This document shows positions 62,867-64,000 of a stretch of DNA of 64,000 nucleotides, piece by piece (position 1 is the first letter of the stretch; each line of letters opens with the position of its first letter). The stretch is taken from assembly GCF_001436305.1 (NCBI RefSeq), contig NZ_AZFO01000006.1, positions 1 through 64,000 on the forward strand, given 5' to 3'. The DNA is from Lactobacillus ultunensis DSM 16047 (lineage in GTDB: Bacteria; Bacillota; Bacilli; Lactobacillales; Lactobacillaceae). The notes under the pieces are model-generated. The model saw only the letters and a program-made list of their open reading frames with translations. It made no database searches and was not told the origin of the DNA. The translations under genes and the position numbers were made by a program.

Positions 62867-64000
62867 CTACTTCTCTACATACTTACCGTTCTTATACTTG
62901 AATACCACTTTTTTATCTGGCAATTCCACCGTAATTTTACGATATACCGGACCGTAACCGTGCTTTTCAAGTTTAACTTTTACAGATCCATCCTTGGCTT
63001 TAATCTTGTACAAGTTGTATTCGCCATCTTGATACTTAAAGTCTGTACCGTTGTCTTGATAGTGAACATACTTACCCTTTTCGCCAAAGACTCTAAAGGT
63101 CATCGTCTCATCTGGTTCATCAGAAATGTGACTAACTTCCTTGCCCCATGGCAAAATTGCACCCTTTCTGACAAACAATGGCAACTTATCAATTGGTGCA
63201 TCAACTAAGATCGTTGTCTTACCGGCGTATTCAATACCATTCCAAAAGTCGATCCATTTACCTTTTGGCAAATATACGGCACGCTTGGTTTGACCCTCTT
63301 GTACAACTGGGACTGTCAAAATGTCTTCGCCCACCATGTATTCATCATTCAAGTTATACACTTGTGGATCATTTTCATAATTCAAGACAAGCGGACGCAT
63401 AATTGGTAAACCTGTCTTAGTTTCACGATAAAATTCATCATACAAATATGGAATAAAGCGGTAGCGCAACTTCAAATACTTGCGGTAGATTGACAAAGTT
63501 GGCTCACCGAATACCCATGGCTCTTGTGAACGAGTACCTAAAGCCGCATGGTTTCTGTACAGTGGGCTAAATAATGCGCCTTCGATCCAACGGGTAAGCA
63601 ATTCTGGAGTTGTATCTGCGCCAAAACCACCGATATCAGTTCCAGCAAAGCTAAAGCCACTCATTCCTAAGTTACATAATTGCGTGATCATCATCTGCAC
63701 ATGTGTCCATAAACTTTGGTTGTCACCTGTCCACACTGTGGAAAACTTTTGCGTTCCGGCATAAGCTGCACGAGTAATCACAAATGGACGCTTGCCTGAA
63801 TACTTCTTCAAGCCTTCATAAGTTGCCTTAGCCATGTTGTGACCATAAACGTTGTGCATCTTCTTATGAGTTGAAGCTTCTTTTTCATTATGGAATACAA
63901 CGTCTTGTGGAATTTCACCCTTAAATGAAGCTGGCTCGTTCATATCATCCCAGATACCAGCAACACCCAAGTCAACCAAGTACTTGCAATTCTTAGCCCA
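62867..64000 (-). CDS. GH31 alpha-glucosidase, C-terminal part (gene runs off the window)
   Basis: The last 377 codons of a family 31 glycosidase; the frame is open to the window end. The nucleophile is the first Asp of Asp-Met-Asn-Glu-Pro (Gly-Ile-Trp-Asp-Asp-Met-Asn-Glu), and the acid/base Asp lies in Val-Trp-Thr-Gly-Asp-Asn-Gln-Ser. Other blocks: Gly-Met-Ser-Gly-Phe-Ser-Phe-Ala-Gly-Thr-Asp-Ile-Gly-Gly, Trp-Ile-Glu-Gly-Ala, Pro-Leu-Tyr-Arg-Asn-His, and Arg-Tyr-Arg-Phe-Ile-Pro-Tyr-Leu-Tyr. The C-terminus is the usual beta-sandwich DUF5110-like part. Likely hydrolyses alpha-1,4 or alpha-1,6 glucosides in the cytoplasm. Confidence 0.92.
   Translation of the reverse strand, partial: WAKNCKYLVDLGVAGIWDDMNEPASFKGEIPQDVVFHNEKEASTHKKMHNVYGHNMAKATYEGLKKYSGKRPFVITRAAYAGTQKFSTVWTGDNQSLWTHVQMMITQLCNLGMSGFSFAGTDIGGFGADTTPELLTRWIEGALFSPLYRNHAALGTRSQEPWVFGEPTLSIYRKYLKLRYRFIPYLYDEFYRETKTGLPIMRPLVLNYENDPQVYNLNDEYMVGEDILTVPVVQEGQTKRAVYLPKGKWIDFWNGIEYAGKTTILVDAPIDKLPLFVRKGAILPWGKEVSHISDEPDETMTFRVFGEKGKYVHYQDNGTDFKYQDGEYNLYKIKAKDGSVKVKLEKHGYGPVYRKITVELPDKKVVFKYKNGKYVEK

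Overview
The window is from a low-GC firmicute, most likely an S-layer-forming Lactobacillus of the acidophilus/helveticus/crispatus group. The reasons are the SLAP-type domain on an NlpC/P60 hydrolase, an eps cluster in typical Lactobacillus order (epsA-B-C-D-E), the fruR-fruK-fruA operon, the Lactobacillus-type CAP and O-antigen-ligase-like proteins, and several IS66, ISL3 and IS110 copies. The species cannot be fixed from the sequence alone. I see no rRNA, tRNA or CRISPR array.

Region by region. (1) 1-5.35 kb is a graveyard of insertion sequences behind the end of a UDP-GlcNAc 2-epimerase gene: a broken ISL3 transposase cut by an IS66 element with clear inverted ends but a frameshifted transposase, then a frameshifted IS110 transposase with a structured non-coding leader, then a small IS66 scar. 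(2) 5.35-17.2 kb is a complete exopolysaccharide operon on the minus strand: LCP protein, Wzz-type chain-length modulator, BY-kinase, PHP phosphatase, priming transferase, six glycosyltransferase polypeptides, Wzy and Wzx. (3) 17.4-36.6 kb is mixed housekeeping and cell-wall genes: hflX, a CAP protein, two secreted NlpC/P60 hydrolases with WalR-like boxes, nrdI and an aberrant nrdF, a ThrE-type exporter pair, an ABC-F protein, a Fic protein and a second LCP protein. (4) 36.7-49.5 kb holds pepF, a YefM-YoeB locus destroyed by a deletion, lactate permease, a zinc/manganese ABC transporter next to an ArsR regulator, the fructose operon, and a Fic-HTH gene bracketed by two matching palindromes. 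(5) 49.5-61.3 kb is a peptide-sensing type locus: two CPBP/Abi membrane proteins, two GHKL histidine kinases (one frameshifted), a LytTR regulator, a NatAB-like ABC transporter and at least nine small membrane proteins. Three promoters share 21-bp-spaced direct repeats that suit a LytTR regulator, but no pheromone or bacteriocin gene is visible. (6) 61.3-64 kb has a second DUF234-type ATPase and the 3' part of a GH31 alpha-glucosidase.

The strongest unusual signal is the NrdI/NrdF pair at 26.9-28.3 kb. The NrdF-like protein aligns with E. coli NrdF without gaps up to residue 195 (from my memory of that sequence). It keeps the radical tyrosine Tyr105 and Glu98 and Glu158, but has lost four of the six metal ligands (Asp67 to Ser, His101 to Ala, Glu192 to Thr, His195 to Ser). 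It has no nrdE neighbour, lacks the usual acidic tail that binds the large subunit, and carries a frameshift in this strain. Second are the LytTR regulon without a pheromone and the duplicated palindrome around the Fic-HTH gene.

All family assignments are by eye. No database search was run.
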